Source of the DNA: Gemmatimonadota bacterium
Lineage (GTDB): Bacteria > Latescibacterota > UBA2968 > UBA8231
NCBI GenBank assembly: GCA_026706505.1
Contig: JAPOYQ010000560.1
Coordinates: 1 to 7,317 of the forward strand
Length of the DNA: 7,317 nucleotides
Reading direction: 5' to 3'
Position numbers and translations under genes: made by a program. Every line of letters begins with the position of its first letter. Position 1 is the first letter of the stretch. Positions 6,256 through 7,317 of the stretch are shown one piece after another. The notes beneath the pieces were generated by a model, which did not search any database, was not told the DNA's origin, and saw nothing but the letters and a program-made list of their open reading frames with translations.

Positions 6256-7073
6256 TGGAGCGGCAGCAGCGGGTGACGCAGCGGTCAATCTGGCGCTTCC
6301 GCGAGGCGGACAAAGCGGCCGAAGACGACCAAGTAACGGTCGAGGAGCCGCTGGAAATCCGCGTGGAGGAGACGCCGATTGCGGTAGTTATGCGCACCCC
6401 GCGCCACGACTTTGAGTTGGCGGCTGGCTTCTTGTGTACCGAGGGTCTGATCAAATCGCCGCAGGAGCTGGGCGCGATCTCGTATTGTACGGCCGCGGAG
6501 CCGCCCAACGAGGAGAATATCGTCGAGGTCAAGCTGGCCGCTGGCGTGGAGTTTGATCGGCAGCGGCTCCAGCGCAACTTCTATGCCTCGTCGAGTTGCG
6601 GAGTCTGCGGCAAGGCCAGCATCGAGGCCATCACCTGCGAGGCTCCCGCGCTGACGGGAGATTTTACTGTGTCGCTGGTCATGCTCTACGACCTTAGCGA
6701 CCGCATGCGCCAGGCACAGGATGTATTTGAGCAAACCGGCTCGTTGCACGCGGCGGCGCTGTTTGATCAGGCGGGCGATTTACTCGTCCTGCGCGAAGAC
6801 GTGGGCCGGCACAACGCAGTGGACAAGATCATCGGCCACTACGCGCTGCGCAACGAGCCGGTGCCAGCGAAGAGCGTACTGATGGTCAGCGGTCGCACTA
6901 GCTTTGAGATCGTGCAGAAGGCGCGGATGGCGGGGATTGCGGTAGTTGCCGCTGTATCGGCACCGTCGAGCTTGGCGGTGGATCTGGCGCGGGAATCGGG
7001 GATGACGTTGTTGGGATTTTTGCGCGGGCGGGGATTCAATGTATATACCGGAGAAAAGCGGATTGTCGTTTAG
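6255..7073 (+). CDS. fdhD: FdhD, sulfurtransferase for formate dehydrogenase activation
   Basis: This 272-residue protein is FdhD, a cytoplasmic protein that takes sulfur from the cysteine desulfurase IscS and passes it to the molybdenum (bis-MGD) cofactor, which formate dehydrogenase needs for activity. Family landmarks are 'EEPLEIRVEETPIAVVMRTP' (30-49), 'DFELAAGFLCTEGLI' (52-66), the functional cysteine pair 'SSSCGVCGK' (112-120, C115 and C118), 'EDVGRHNAVDKIIGHYA' (181-197), 'VSGRTSFEIVQKA' (211-223) and 'GFLRGRGFNVYTG' (254-266). The length is normal. The ATG at 6255 overlaps the sulfatase stop codon by one base (TGATG); a GTG immediately before it at 6252 is an equally usable start adding one residue. 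It is the last gene of the DUF362-sulfatase-fdhD operon. No formate dehydrogenase or molybdenum cofactor gene is in view, so its client enzyme must be encoded elsewhere. Confidence 0.96.
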   Translation: MERQQRVTQRSIWRFREADKAAEDDQVTVEEPLEIRVEETPIAVVMRTPRHDFELAAGFLCTEGLIKSPQELGAISYCTAAEPPNEENIVEVKLAAGVEFDRQRLQRNFYASSSCGVCGKASIEAITCEAPALTGDFTVSLVMLYDLSDRMRQAQDVFEQTGSLHAAALFDQAGDLLVLREDVGRHNAVDKIIGHYALRNEPVPAKSVLMVSGRTSFEIVQKARMAGIAVVAAVSAPSSLAVDLARESGMTLLGFLRGRGFNVYTGEKRIVV

Positions 7074-7096
7074 GAGCGGGGGGTTTGCCCCTCGTC

Positions 7097-7128
7097 CTTC
7101 CCGTGCGAGGTCGGCACTCCGTAGGAAG
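7097..7128. repeat. Imperfect palindrome upstream of the antitoxin gene
   Basis: CTTCC (7097-7101) pairs with GGAAG (7124-7128), and inside it GTGC (7103-7106) pairs with GCAC (7114-7117) around a 7-nt loop. It sits 26 bp before the antitoxin ATG. Ribbon-helix-helix antitoxins usually bind palindromes near their own promoter, so this could be the operator. It could equally be a chance hairpin. No T-run follows, so it does not look like an intrinsic terminator. Confidence 0.35.
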
Positions 7129-7154
7129 AAACTCAACGAGGATACAACGCTATC

Positions 7155-7317
7155 ATGCCAGTACAAATCACCATAAGAGATGTCCCGGAAGAAGTGCGCG
7201 ACGCGTTGGCCGTTCGCGCCGCCCGGCAACGCCAGTCCATGCAGGCATTCCTCCGCGACGCGTTGGAACGAATCGCGTCGCGTCCCTCGATCAGTGAATG
7301 GCTGCACGGGGTTCGCG
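7155..7317 (+). CDS. FitA/VapB-like ribbon-helix-helix antitoxin (3'-truncated by window edge)
   Basis: The window holds the first 54 residues of a small protein. 'VQITIRDVPEEVRDALAVRA' (3-22), with a short beta strand then helix, followed by 'RQRQSMQAFLRDALERIASRP' (25-45), is the ribbon-helix-helix fold typical of FitA/VapB antitoxins. These bind their operator DNA as dimers and neutralise a PIN-domain ribonuclease toxin. The C-terminal part (residue 46 onward, 'SISEWLHGVR'), which would contact the toxin, is cut by the window edge; such proteins are commonly 70-90 residues. The ATG at 7155 is chosen because it gives the fold from its first strand. The upstream ribosome site is weak (GAGGA at 7138-7142, 12 nt spacing). 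It is 81 bp downstream of fdhD and is probably a separate transcription unit. A toxin gene is expected just beyond the right edge, but this is inference. Confidence 0.8.
   Translation, partial: MPVQITIRDVPEEVRDALAVRAARQRQSMQAFLRDALERIASRPSISEWLHGVR

Noticed and set aside
6285..6749. Long minus-strand open frames opposite fdhD (also 6173-6577 and 6780-7307)
   Set aside because: They lie opposite the well-conserved fdhD motifs and have no recognisable domain.
7075..7093. Bulged GAG-C-GGGG / CCCCTC hairpin directly after the fdhD stop codon
   Set aside because: The stem is short and bulged and no T-run follows, so it is not a supportable intrinsic terminator.

Overview
The window is high-GC bacterial DNA with tightly packed genes. 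It holds two gene blocks that diverge from a point near 3,802-3,886, plus partial genes at both edges. Short overlaps and gaps of 5-85 bp, Shine-Dalgarno-type sites and the gene content (FdhD, ribbon-helix-helix antitoxin, cobalt nitrile hydratase) point to a bacterium. The pairing of an XPB-type helicase with a Bax1/DUF790 nuclease is best known from archaea but also occurs in some bacteria. I cannot name the lineage from sequence alone. A sulfatase/DUF362 neighbourhood would fit poorly cultured sulfatase-rich phyla (Poribacteria, Latescibacterota, Planctomycetes or similar), but this is only a guess.

Minus-strand block, read right to left: an XPB-type DNA helicase (3801 to 2446), then a Bax1-like PD-(D/E)XK nuclease of the DUF790 family (2440 to 1202). 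The 5-bp gap between them suggests one operon encoding a DNA unwinding-and-incision pair. After 67 bp come the beta subunit (1134 to 463) and the alpha subunit (432 to beyond position 1) of a cobalt-type nitrile hydratase. The beta-then-alpha order and the CTLCSC metal-binding motif agree with each other. A dedicated cobalt-insertion/activator protein would be expected just past the left edge. In sampled stretches the nitrile hydratase genes are clearly less GC-rich than the repair genes beside them.

Plus-strand block: a DUF362 protein of unknown function (3887-4834), a cytoplasmic-looking type I sulfatase with the CTPSR formylglycine motif (4831-6255), and FdhD, the sulfurtransferase that activates formate dehydrogenase (6255-7073). 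The three genes overlap stop-to-start (ATGA, then TGATG), so they are almost certainly co-transcribed and translationally coupled. Why these three functions travel together is not explained by a known pathway and is the most interesting point in the window.

At the right edge, after an 81-bp gap containing an imperfect palindrome, a FitA/VapB-like ribbon-helix-helix antitoxin gene begins (7155 onward). Its toxin partner, if there is one, lies outside the window. No rRNA, tRNA, CRISPR array, insertion sequence or convincing intrinsic terminator was seen, and no stretch longer than 85 bp lacks a gene.
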